A stretch of 64,000 nucleotides of DNA from Bacteroidales bacterium. Its GTDB lineage: Bacteria; Bacteroidota; Bacteroidia; Bacteroidales; F082. Both the position numbers and the translations under genes were made by a program. Position 1 is the stretch's first letter. The number at the start of each line of letters is the position of its first letter. The DNA lies in contig JAGCCO010000042.1 in assembly GCA_017651645.1 (NCBI GenBank), forward strand, positions 1-64,000, given 5' to 3'. The notes under the pieces were generated by a model, which had not been told where the DNA came from, searched no databases, and saw nothing but the letters and a program-made list of their open reading frames with translations. Below, one piece after another: positions 9,201-15,647 of the stretch.

Positions 9201-9278
9201 AGCAATACCTGCCACGACAAGCACCAATCCCACTAGGGAAGCCAAAGTTATGCCAGTGATTTTCAATGCCTTTTTCAT
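6207..9278 (-). CDS. AsmA-family envelope protein
   Basis: This is a 1023-residue protein with one N-terminal membrane helix (about residues 7-30, ITGITLASLVGLVLVVAGIAV) followed by a very long beta-rich periplasmic part. The first domain (LTLFKTFPNVGIEIDNVALINP) is typical of AsmA, and the C-terminal region carries the AsmA-like repeats (GTMTVKDGTLILREIGFTNKAAEMQL). AsmA/TamB-like proteins form long grooves thought to move phospholipid between inner and outer membranes. It is transcribed after the small lipoprotein at 9316-9678 (37-base gap) and before the DUF6935-like gene, so the operon looks devoted to the envelope. The substrate is inferred from the family. Confidence 0.88.
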   Translation of the reverse strand: MKKALKITGITLASLVGLVLVVAGIAVAMITSSGRLTKMVKKYAPQFVNCEMQLGKADLTLFKTFPNVGIEIDNVALINPMAGSPSDTLANIDNLIVVVDAKKLRKENAIVVRRCILEDAFVNLYTDEEGQNNFDVFNTSKDDTTSTTFDYLVDIEEVKLVNSNLLYTDARTQLKGSAKGLDLDLKGQMKDKDINADLVLLADDLSLKLKNMDLTLQSVNLDFDGDIGQYDQIDGTLKLRTPNANLSLGEPYLENDNLNLTLPVSFSIEQLAGHLNQAQIGLNDYLILLDGDAAVAKNGDVTLDFDLNTNTLIVEDVLTYLPQDLQQTLSNVKYAGKLNIKEAKVQGSVTDSLLPLITVKITSDDLTVDVPDLPYPFKVAELDGLLSLDLNQKEGQVKVNSLNAKFNRSDLKISGLVDDLLGDIGLKLKVNGDVPMTDVKGFLPKNLKLNGRTNLDMTTNFTVEQLLKSLKDYNLNRLSAKANLKVRDFAFDMDTLHASSPLLNVGLTLPASAKEKGRKGAFVSLASSTLNAKAGKDIVADLQQPDIKLSADSFKGGMEKMLLDAVINCSRLDLVYDTINAHINTPAITFVTTPDKNAKRLKARVTLNGKDINAKMGESYALNSNMLKVDASVDENKNKTDFLNHWNPAADFVLSNAMMQVAGLGEDIKISSIDFLFNSNELDFKKSTFRIGQSDMSLQGSVIGIKEWIEDHKNLMKGEMQLTSNYVDINEILDLTSGLGRSEETSKGEGQEDDPFMVPEGIDFSFILNTKKALYDNFDLNNLNGTMTVKDGTLILREIGFTNKAAEMQLTAMYQSPRKNNLFLAMDFHLLRVQINDLLTMIPYIDTLVPMLKTFDGQAEFHIGAETNLKSNYEPKISTLRAAADIEGKNLTVNDKFTFTKITDMLDVSTNGLYRVDSLDVQLTAFKDEIDLWPSQIAIGKYKVTVDGRMTLDKNGEYHLSVTQSPLPVRMGLKISGPFNKLEYKLEDCKYPNLYKPNKRSDTEQMYFELKKKIADRLKENVR

Positions 9279-9315
9279 AGTTTTGTCTGGTTGGGAGGAT
9301 ACGCAATTGTCTCAA

Positions 9316-9678
9316 TTATTCGACCCTGACGAAATAATGTGTTTTCCCGTAATCGTCAACGTAAGTCAGTTGTGTCTCATTCAGTTGACTAACGGTATAA
9401 ACTTTGGGGACGGTGACAAAAGTCCCGATATGCTCATGAACCAATTGCGAGCCATCCAATGACCATTTGAAAAGCTGGGCTTCTGCCTCACCGACGTCGT
9501 CGCTCACGTCCCAAGTGGCACCCAGTCCTGTTTCGTCGTAACGTTCATAGACCGTGCCTTCCTGCCAACGTCCGTACAACATTGTCGCATCGAAGTCTTC
9601 ATTCAAATCAATACCATTACAGGAGCTGACACCCAGCATCAGCACTATACCCAAGAGCAGAAACAGCAGTTTTTTCAT
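9316..9678 (-). CDS. Small lipoprotein, lipocalin-like
   Basis: This is a 120-residue protein. The signal peptide ends in VSSC (Cys20). The rest, with LYGRWQEGTVYERYDETG near the start and short beta strands ending DYGKTHYFVRVE, fits the small lipocalin-like lipoproteins common in Bacteroidales. It is the first gene of the AsmA operon and has a good TACTTTTG element upstream on the minus strand (9721-9728). Its function is unknown; ligand carriage to the AsmA system is only a guess. Confidence 0.7.
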   Translation of the reverse strand: MKKLLFLLLGIVLMLGVSSCNGIDLNEDFDATMLYGRWQEGTVYERYDETGLGATWDVSDDVGEAEAQLFKWSLDGSQLVHEHIGTFVTVPKVYTVSQLNETQLTYVDDYGKTHYFVRVE

Positions 9679-9720
9679 CGTCGTTGTATTATTCGTTCGC
9701 TTTGCGTTTCATTTTTTCGG

Positions 9721-9748
9721 CAAAAGTAATAAGAAATTTCTATCTTTG
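9721..9748. promoter_or_regulatory. Divergent pair of Bacteroidetes -7 elements
   Basis: TACTTTTG is read on the minus strand (complement of 9721-9728) ahead of the lipoprotein gene. TATCTTTG at 9741-9748 on the plus strand lies 20 bases ahead of the amidase start. Both match TAnnTTTG. The -33 TTG boxes are not clear. Confidence 0.7.
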
Positions 9749-9768
9749 CATCAGTATTCCATTTAATC

Positions 9769-10620
9769 ATGCAAAACCTCAACATCGCCTATATACAGGC
9801 CGACCTCAGATGGGAAGACAAAACGGCCAATCTACAGCATTTCAACCTTTTGTTGGAACAAGTTCAACCCGACACTGACCTTATCCTTCTTCCCGAGACC
9901 TTCACGACGGCCTTTCCAGTCGACCCCAAAAAGTATGCCGAAAAAGAAGACGGCCCGACCATGCAGTGGCTGAAGGCACAGGCTGAAGCCAAAAAAGCCG
10001 TGATTTGCACCACTTTCCCTTTGGACATCGATGGGCACTATTACAACAGCCTCGTCTGGATGCGTCCTGACGGCAGTCATGCGTTGTATTTCAAGCGACA
10101 CACCTTCACCATGGGTGGCGAGGACCAGCTGGTGGAGCGCGGTGAGAAACAGCTGATCGTGGAACTGAAAGGCTGGAAGATAAGACCCATGGTGTGCTAC
10201 GACATCCGATTTCCTGTGTGGGCCCGCAACCGCTATGCCGACGGACAATACGAATACGACCTGGCTTTCTATCTCGCCAACTTCCCCGACTCGAGGATGG
10301 TGGTCTGGAACACGCTTCTGGTAGCCCGAGCCATTGAGAACCAAGCCTATTGGATTGGTGTGAACCGTGTCGGCGAAGATGACAACGGTTTGCATTACAG
10401 CGGCGAGTCACAGGTCATCAATTCCCGCGGTGAGGTCATCTCGAAGGCTGAGCCTTATCAGGAAGCAGTACTGCATTGTACCTTGGATTATGAGAAGCTG
10501 GAGCGATTCAGACAAAAATTTCCGCTAGGTCCGGATTGGGATAGGTTTGAGATAACAGATTGCCACGCTTCGCGTCATTGCGAGGAACGAAGCAATCCAG
10601 AAAACAGTTTTTTACCCTAG
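9769..10620 (+). CDS. Nitrilase-superfamily amidase (omega-amidase type), with repeat-derived C-terminal tail
   Basis: This is a 283-residue member of the carbon-nitrogen hydrolase family. The Glu-Lys-Cys triad is visible: Glu43 in LLPETF, Lys109 in FKRHTF and Cys143 in MVCYDIRFP. The overall pattern matches YafV/Nit2-like omega-amidases, which hydrolyse alpha-ketoglutaramate in glutamine and methionine salvage; the substrate is by family. Homologues normally end near PLGPDWDRFEI. Here some 20 further residues (including ASRHCEERSNPE) are encoded by the left arm and loop of a dispersed repeat (10573-10650), and the stop codon lies between its arms. The enzyme core is intact, so the tail is probably harmless. 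TATCTTTG at 9741 is the likely promoter. Confidence 0.9.
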   Translation: MQNLNIAYIQADLRWEDKTANLQHFNLLLEQVQPDTDLILLPETFTTAFPVDPKKYAEKEDGPTMQWLKAQAEAKKAVICTTFPLDIDGHYYNSLVWMRPDGSHALYFKRHTFTMGGEDQLVERGEKQLIVELKGWKIRPMVCYDIRFPVWARNRYADGQYEYDLAFYLANFPDSRMVVWNTLLVARAIENQAYWIGVNRVGEDDNGLHYSGESQVINSRGEVISKAEPYQEAVLHCTLDYEKLERFRQKFPLGPDWDRFEITDCHASRHCEERSNPENSFLP

Positions 10621-10650
10621 ATTGCTTCGTCGTTCCTCCTCGCAATGACG
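10573..10650. repeat. Inverted repeat of the CGTCATTGCGAGGAA family
   Basis: The left arm is 10573-10597 (begins CGTCATTGCGAGGAAC, ends GCAATC). The right arm is 10620-10650 and is its complement with two extra triplets (CGT and CTC), each a duplication of the neighbouring bases. It overlaps the end of the amidase gene and supplies its last codons. The arms would fold into a long hairpin in RNA. Confidence 0.85.
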
Positions 10651-10664
10651 TAAAATATCAACCC

Positions 10665-10699
10665 TCAATTATCAATTGTCAATTGTCAATTATCAACTA
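10665..10699. repeat. Heptamer tandem array (5 units)
   Basis: The units are TCAATTA, TCAATTG, TCAATTG, TCAATTA and TCAACTA, each seven bases, ending four bases before the tadA start. It shares the rotated consensus AAYTNTC with arrays at 44433, 51594 and 53945. Confidence 0.8.
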
Positions 10700-10702
10700 A
10701 CC

Positions 10703-11143
10703 ATGCTCTCTGTTTTCTCCGACGAATACTACATGAAGCAGGCGTATCAGGAAGCCTTGAAAGCCCTAGAGGCTGACGAAATCCCTATCGGAGCCGTGGT
10801 AGTGTGTAATAACAAGATCATCGCCCGCAGCCACAACCAAACCGAAATGCTCAACGATGTGACCGCCCATGCTGAGATGCTGGCCATCACCGCTGCCGCC
10901 AATGCCTTAGGGGCCAAATACCTCGACGAATGCACCCTCTACGTCACCTTGGAGCCCTGTCCCATGTGTGCCGGAGCCCTTTGTCATGCCCATATCGGAA
11001 AGGTCGTCTGGGCAGCCGACGACCCTAAAAACGGTTTCTCACGCTTCGGCAACATGCTACATCCCAAGACGAAGACCGAAACGGGGGTATTGCAGGAGGA
11101 ATGCCTTGCGCTACTGACAGAGTTTTTCAAGAAAAAACGTTAA
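10703..11143 (+). CDS. tadA: tRNA adenosine(34) deaminase
   Basis: This is a 146-residue zinc deaminase that converts A34 to inosine in the anticodon of tRNA-Arg(ACG). The zinc-binding HAE (His56, Glu58) and PCPMC (Cys86, Cys89) motifs are present, with the expected AVVVCNNKIIA and DPKNGFSRFGNMLH segments. I chose the ATG at 10703; a longer frame from a TTG upstream would only translate the heptamer repeat. An ATG at 10733 (MKQAYQEAL) is also possible. The last four bases overlap the tail of the ClC gene on the other strand. Confidence 0.93.
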   Translation: MLSVFSDEYYMKQAYQEALKALEADEIPIGAVVVCNNKIIARSHNQTEMLNDVTAHAEMLAITAAANALGAKYLDECTLYVTLEPCPMCAGALCHAHIGKVVWAADDPKNGFSRFGNMLHPKTKTETGVLQEECLALLTEFFKKKR

Positions 11144-12918
11144 TCCTCCGAAATCTCACTCATCATATTGCGATAAGCCGAAAACACATTGGCGCGGGAG
11201 AGGTATCCCAAATACTTCCCTTCTTGAATCACAGGAATGTTGTATTTGCCCGACTTTTGGAACTTGTGGACAATCTCCTCCATCGGCTCCTCAGGATGGA
11301 TGACGTAATCGGGGAGAACAGCAAAGTTCTGTATGGACTGGTCATAATAACTCGAATCGAAAAGGATAGCGCGTACATCGTCAAACAAAACATGACCACA
11401 GAAAAAGCCTTCTTTATCCACCACGGGGAAGATATTGCGCTTTGATGACGACACCAAAGGCAACAGGTCGCGGAAGGTGGCATCGGGATGGATTGGACTG
11501 AAGTTGTTCTCAATCAACTGATTGATAGCCATCATGTTGAGGATGCTTTTATCCTTGTTGTGCGTCACCTCAACGCCTTTCTCCGCGACGGCGTTGGTAT
11601 AAATGGAATGGCTGAAAAACAACCTGTTGATGGCGTAAGCCAAAGCCGAAACAATCATCAAAGGAACGATGAGCGCATAGCCATTGGTGATTTCGGCGAT
11701 AAGGAAGATACCCGTCAGCGGGGCATGAAGCATGCCCGCCACCAAGCCACTCATGCCAACGAGGGCAAACTTGGCCGGATCCAACTCCGCGATACCCAGA
11801 TAATTCACCAAGGTAGCGAAGAACAGACCCGTGAACGCCCCGATAAACAAGGCAGGGGCAAAAGTACCACCCACACCGCCTGCACCAAAGGTGAAGGCCG
11901 TAGCAAAGGCTTTCAGCAGGATCATTCCCGCAAAGAGGATAATGACTACCAAATCGAAGTCCTTGAACTTCGCAAACCATGGATTTCCGAACACCGCACT
12001 GTAATCACCCCGCAAAGCCGAGTTGATGGCCTCGTAACCCTCGCCGTAGAGGGCGGGAAACAGGAAAATGAGGATGCCCAGCAGCGTACCCCCCACGAGA
12101 AAACGCATCCAGGGTGACTCCACCTTCTTGAAGCTCTTCTCCACGCTGAATGTCACCTTGAGGAAATAAGCCGAGACCAGACCTGCGAAAAGACCCAGCA
12201 ACACATAATACAAAGCATTGGACGGGATGAAGCCCTCGGTGATGGCGGCAGGATACTCCACCGTCTGACCGAGGAACCAATAAGCCGTCAGGATGGCCAC
12301 AAACGAAGAGCAAATGATAGGCACCAAGGCATTGAGCGACAAGTCGATCATGAAGACTTCAAGGGCGAATACGATGCCTGTGATGGGTGCCTGAAAGATG
12401 GCGGCAATGGCAGCAGCGCCACCCATGCCGATAAGCTGGATGGTGTGCTTATAGTCGAGTTTCAAAAGTTGCGCTATATTGGAGCCGATGCTTCCACCTG
12501 TCGACACGGAGGGACCTTCCAATCCCACCGAACCGCCGAAGCCGACGGTAAGGGCACTGGTGACGATGCTCGACCAGGTGCTGCTTCGGTCCACCTTGCC
12601 TTTGTTCTTCGAAATGGCGTAAAGGATACCCGGGATGCCATGCCCGACATCTTTTTTCAGAATGTATTTGCAAAACAGGATGGTCAGCAGGATGCCGATG
12701 GCGGGACAGATGAAATAAAGAATGTGGGAATAGTTGAACTGTGCGTTGATGACCAAGTCGCGGATGCCGTGGGCTAACTTCTTGATGATGACGGCGGCAG
12801 CGCCTGCCAGGAAACCCGTAGGGATGCTGAGCAACAGCATGAAACGTCGGTCGGTCATGTGGGTCGCACGCCATGCGTTGAACTGGTCAATCCATCCGTC
12901 TATCTTGTCTTTGAGCAC
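11140..12918 (-). CDS. ClC-family chloride/proton antiporter with CBS domains
   Basis: This is a 592-residue multi-pass membrane protein. Selectivity-filter motifs are visible: GHGIPG (92-97), GLEGPSV with the gating Glu134, and GGVGGTFAPALFIGA. The gating glutamate and bacterial context favour a Cl-/H+ exchanger rather than a channel. After the membrane part (to about 430) come two CBS domains (about 445-592), which in other proteins bind adenine nucleotides and tune activity. The gene converges with tadA and overlaps it by four bases. Likely roles are acid or osmotic stress response and charge balance (inference). Confidence 0.9.
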   Translation of the reverse strand: MLKDKIDGWIDQFNAWRATHMTDRRFMLLLSIPTGFLAGAAAVIIKKLAHGIRDLVINAQFNYSHILYFICPAIGILLTILFCKYILKKDVGHGIPGILYAISKNKGKVDRSSTWSSIVTSALTVGFGGSVGLEGPSVSTGGSIGSNIAQLLKLDYKHTIQLIGMGGAAAIAAIFQAPITGIVFALEVFMIDLSLNALVPIICSSFVAILTAYWFLGQTVEYPAAITEGFIPSNALYYVLLGLFAGLVSAYFLKVTFSVEKSFKKVESPWMRFLVGGTLLGILIFLFPALYGEGYEAINSALRGDYSAVFGNPWFAKFKDFDLVVIILFAGMILLKAFATAFTFGAGGVGGTFAPALFIGAFTGLFFATLVNYLGIAELDPAKFALVGMSGLVAGMLHAPLTGIFLIAEITNGYALIVPLMIVSALAYAINRLFFSHSIYTNAVAEKGVEVTHNKDKSILNMMAINQLIENNFSPIHPDATFRDLLPLVSSSKRNIFPVVDKEGFFCGHVLFDDVRAILFDSSYYDQSIQNFAVLPDYVIHPEEPMEEIVHKFQKSGKYNIPVIQEGKYLGYLSRANVFSAYRNMMSEISED

Positions 12919-12991
12919 GGTCTCTTTCGTTTTTTCGGCCGCTAAAATAGGAAAAAGAAACGCGCAAAGAAAAAAGAAATGACTTTTTCCC

Positions 12992-12999
12992 TATTTTCG
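12992..12999 (+). promoter_or_regulatory. -7 element ahead of exonuclease III
   Basis: TATTTTCG, one base off TAnnTTTG, lies 18 bases upstream of the ATG at 13018. A poorer TATTTTAG is readable on the opposite strand near 12950 for the ClC gene. Confidence 0.5.
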
Positions 13000-13017
13000 C
13001 AGTCAAATTATAAGACC

Positions 13018-13779
13018 ATGAAGATTGTCAGCTACAACGTGAACGGCATCCGCGCGGCCATCAACAAGGGCCTGCTGCAATGGATCAACGACTACCAACC
13101 CGATGTGCTCTGCTTCCAGGAGCTGAAGGCCACACCCGACCAAATCCCCTTGATGGACTTCGAGATGATGGGGTACCACCATTATTGGTTCCCCGCCCAG
13201 AAGAAAGGCTACAGTGGCGTAGGCCTCATCACAAAACAAGAGCCCGACAACGTGGTCTACGGCATGAACGAGCCTTTGTATGACAACGAAGGCCGTTTTC
13301 TCCGTGCCGACTTCGGCGACTTGTCGGTGGTGAGCGTCTACCATCCCTCGGGCACCACAGGCGACGAGCGCCAAGCCTTCAAGATGGTGTGGCTTGACTT
13401 CTTCCGCAAGTATGTCAACGAGTTAAGGAAAGAACGCCCCAACCTCGTACTTTCCGGCGACTATAACATCTGTCACGAAGACATCGATATCAACAACCCG
13501 AGAAAGCACGACACGATGTCGGGCTTCCTGCCTGAAGAGCGACAATGGATGACTGATTTTCTCAGCGACGGTTACATCGATAGCTTCCGTCATCTGGTGA
13601 AGGAACCTAACCAATACAGCTGGTGGAGCTTCCGCGCCGGCGCCCGTGCCAAGAACCTCGGCTGGCGTATCGACTACCACATGGTGACCGACAGCCTTGA
13701 GAGTCGCATCTCCAACGTCGGCATCCTGCCCGAGGTGATGCACTCCGACCACTGCCCTATCGTGCTTGATTTGAAATAA
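13018..13779 (+). CDS. xth: Exonuclease III / AP endonuclease
   Basis: This is a 253-residue enzyme of the EEP nuclease family, cutting DNA 5' to abasic sites in base excision repair. Family motifs are present: SYNVNGIRAA (metal-binding Asn7), CFQELK (Glu35), SGDYNICHEDIDI and the catalytic end MHSDHCPIVLDL. I chose the ATG at 13018 because it opens with MKIVSYNVNG, the standard start; the frame extends upstream but only through the promoter region. Its length equals that of typical ExoA proteins. Confidence 0.92.
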   Translation: MKIVSYNVNGIRAAINKGLLQWINDYQPDVLCFQELKATPDQIPLMDFEMMGYHHYWFPAQKKGYSGVGLITKQEPDNVVYGMNEPLYDNEGRFLRADFGDLSVVSVYHPSGTTGDERQAFKMVWLDFFRKYVNELRKERPNLVLSGDYNICHEDIDINNPRKHDTMSGFLPEERQWMTDFLSDGYIDSFRHLVKEPNQYSWWSFRAGARAKNLGWRIDYHMVTDSLESRISNVGILPEVMHSDHCPIVLDLK

Positions 13780-13806
13780 GTTTTGCTACTATTTCAGAAA
13801 AAGTAC

Positions 13807-13814
13807 TACCTTTG
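13807..13814 (+). promoter_or_regulatory. -7 element of the tRNA-Arg gene
   Basis: TACCTTTG is a full match to TAnnTTTG, 12 bases ahead of the tRNA. Confidence 0.7.
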
Positions 13815-13826
13815 CAGCGTTTTTAC

Positions 13827-13898
13827 GGCCTAATAGTTCAAGGGATAGAACGGAAGTTTCCTAAACTTTAAATCTAGGTTCGAGTCCTAGTTGGGCTA
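13827..13898 (+). tRNA. tRNA-Arg (anticodon CCT)
   Basis: The cloverleaf folds as follows. Acceptor GGCCTAA pairs with TTGGGCT (two G-U pairs). The D stem is GTTC/GAAC. The anticodon stem is GAAGT/ACTTT with loop TTCCTAA, placing CCT at 13860-13862. The T stem is CTAGG/CCTAG around TTCGAGT, with discriminator A13898. It decodes AGG. The full CCA end is not encoded (the DNA reads ACAG), as usual in this phylum. A strong terminator follows directly. Confidence 0.93.
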
Positions 13899-13903
13899 CA
13901 GAA

Positions 13904-13941
13904 AAAGCCTCCAACCTGTTGAAAGATAAGTTGGAGGCTTT
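13904..13941. terminator. Terminator between tRNA-Arg and the converging T9SS gene
   Basis: AAAGCCTCCAAC (13904-13915) pairs perfectly with GTTGGAGGCTTT (13930-13941) over 12 bases, flanked by an A-run and a T-run, so it can work in both directions. Confidence 0.88.
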
Positions 13942-13960
13942 CTGTTTGTATGAATTACTG

Positions 13961-15550
13961 TCACTTTACTGAAACTTTCCGCTCAATAACCTTTCCGTCG
14001 GAAGCGATGATGCGCAGCACATACACACCCTCCACCCAGTCGCTGACATTGATTTCAGTAACGTCTTTGATGGTCTTTACCTTTTGTCCAAGCGCGTTGA
14101 AGACTTCTACTTCGGCAGACTCAAGACCTTGGATGTATAGCCTATCTGAGACAGGATTGGGGTAAACCATCATTGATTGTGCAGTCTCGTCAACGGCATC
14201 GTATTCTGTGGTGAAAGACATTAGATAACTATCCATCCAACTTCCATCCTCAAATACGAGACTCATGCCGAAAGTATACTCCGTTTCTTCCTGTAAACCT
14301 TCGAGAATCGTCTCCACATAACCGTCGGTCGCCACATCCACTTCAGTCAACTCGCCCGAGTCCCAAACGGAGTAGTAGAAATAGGCCCTCGCCAGCTGGA
14401 TGTTGCCTTGGTGTATCCAAGCCGAGAGTTTAGCGGAATTGCCGGTGATGTCGGAAGCAGGCATGAGGACAAAATCAACAAGACCATGAATGGGATAGCC
14501 ATTGTTGGTGCCGTTGTCCATCACGAAGGCATGTGAGCTTTGGTCGAGCTCGTTCTTGAACTGCTCAGTCTTCATCTCGTCAGCAGTCATGCCCGTGCCG
14601 TAGCCGTTGTTGCCACCTGCTGAAGTGAGAAAGAAACAATTGGTAACTTGTATTTCGTTCTCAGCCTTAGTGGGGTCAATAGGGCTGACCATGCCAAAGA
14701 TGCCTCCCGAGGTGCCTCCGCTGACCTGCCCAACATTGTAGCAAGAATAAATCTCCACTACCGCCGACTCCACCGTGGCTCCCAAGACGCCTCCTGAAAT
14801 ACCCATCAACAAGGAACTCGCATTGACGGAACCTGTGTTGTAGCATCGAGAGATTACCGTGGAACCTCGTCCAAAGCATACCACGCCACCTACCACAGCC
14901 GCACCCATAAAGTTGCTGTTGGTGGCCGTTACACTGGCCGACGATGCACATTCAACCACACTACCGTTTTGGACACCCGCCACCACACCAGCCGCTCCGC
15001 AATAAGAGCCGCTGTTGGTGACACTCACCGACCCGGAGAAGCTGCAGCGATAAACCATACCACCTGCAGCAACGCCGCCTACCACTCCCGAGGCACCCAT
15101 GCCCGTGGAAATCACCGTGCCGCTGACCGAGAGGTTGCAAACACAACCCTCCTCCCCACCAACGGCGGCAAACAAACCCGCAAGGTCGGCAGAGGTCTGA
15201 ATCTTCAGATTCTCAATCTGACGGTAACCCCCATCGAAATAACCGGCGAAATAGTAGCCGTTCATGCTGTAATCGACATTGCCGATGGGTGTCCAGTTGA
15301 GGTTGTTCAGGTCGAGATCGTCAGTGAGTAGGAAACGCTGTCCCTCAAAGACAGCCTGTCCCGTGGACTGGTAGCCCTCGTTAACTTTTTCGGCAAGATA
15401 GGCCAAATGCGCCGCCGTCTCAATGCGGTAAGGATTGTAATACGTGCCGTCGCCTTGGGTCCAAGGCTCCGACGAGCCGTCCCAAACATTGGTTGCCATC
15501 AGATTGAATGTCAACGCGATGGCGATAATGAAAAGTGATAATTTCTTCAT
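13961..15550 (-). CDS. T9SS-secreted GLUG-repeat protein
   Basis: This is a 529-residue protein with a signal peptide at 1-19. It opens with EPWTQGDGTYYNPYRIETAAHLAYLAEKVNE, the same module found in the 965-residue protein at 1819. Residues about 120-300 are a small-residue-rich beta repeat region (GVVGGVAAGGMV, GAAGVVAG, GAAVVGGVVCFG, GISGGVLG, GTSGGIFG) of GLUG type. Residues about 365-445 resemble a fibronectin-like fold. The end is a type A sorting domain (MMVYPNPVSDRLYIQG...VYVLRIIASDGKVIERKVSVK). It should be displayed on or released from the cell surface; the binding partner is unknown. The promoter TAACTTTG lies upstream at 15570-15577. Confidence 0.83.
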   Translation of the reverse strand: MKKLSLFIIAIALTFNLMATNVWDGSSEPWTQGDGTYYNPYRIETAAHLAYLAEKVNEGYQSTGQAVFEGQRFLLTDDLDLNNLNWTPIGNVDYSMNGYYFAGYFDGGYRQIENLKIQTSADLAGLFAAVGGEEGCVCNLSVSGTVISTGMGASGVVGGVAAGGMVYRCSFSGSVSVTNSGSYCGAAGVVAGVQNGSVVECASSASVTATNSNFMGAAVVGGVVCFGRGSTVISRCYNTGSVNASSLLMGISGGVLGATVESAVVEIYSCYNVGQVSGGTSGGIFGMVSPIDPTKAENEIQVTNCFFLTSAGGNNGYGTGMTADEMKTEQFKNELDQSSHAFVMDNGTNNGYPIHGLVDFVLMPASDITGNSAKLSAWIHQGNIQLARAYFYYSVWDSGELTEVDVATDGYVETILEGLQEETEYTFGMSLVFEDGSWMDSYLMSFTTEYDAVDETAQSMMVYPNPVSDRLYIQGLESAEVEVFNALGQKVKTIKDVTEINVSDWVEGVYVLRIIASDGKVIERKVSVK

Positions 15551-15569
15551 TTTATTCAGTTTTTCCCTG

Positions 15570-15577
15570 CAAAGTTA
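15570..15577 (-). promoter_or_regulatory. -7 element of the GLUG-repeat gene
   Basis: The complement reads TAACTTTG, a full TAnnTTTG match 20 bases ahead of the start at 15550. On the other strand TAAATTTG at 15634-15641 lies only six bases before the porZ ATG, which would give a nearly leaderless mRNA if used. Confidence 0.65.
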
Positions 15578-15647
15578 TAAAACATTTCGCCGAAATCAGC
15601 GTTATCATCCTATAAATTCGTATTTTTACCGCCTAAATTTGTATGGT

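Noticed and set aside
13827..13898. tRNA gene as an attachment site for the defence island
   Set aside because: The island is 38 kb away, and no integrase or repeated tRNA end was seen near it.
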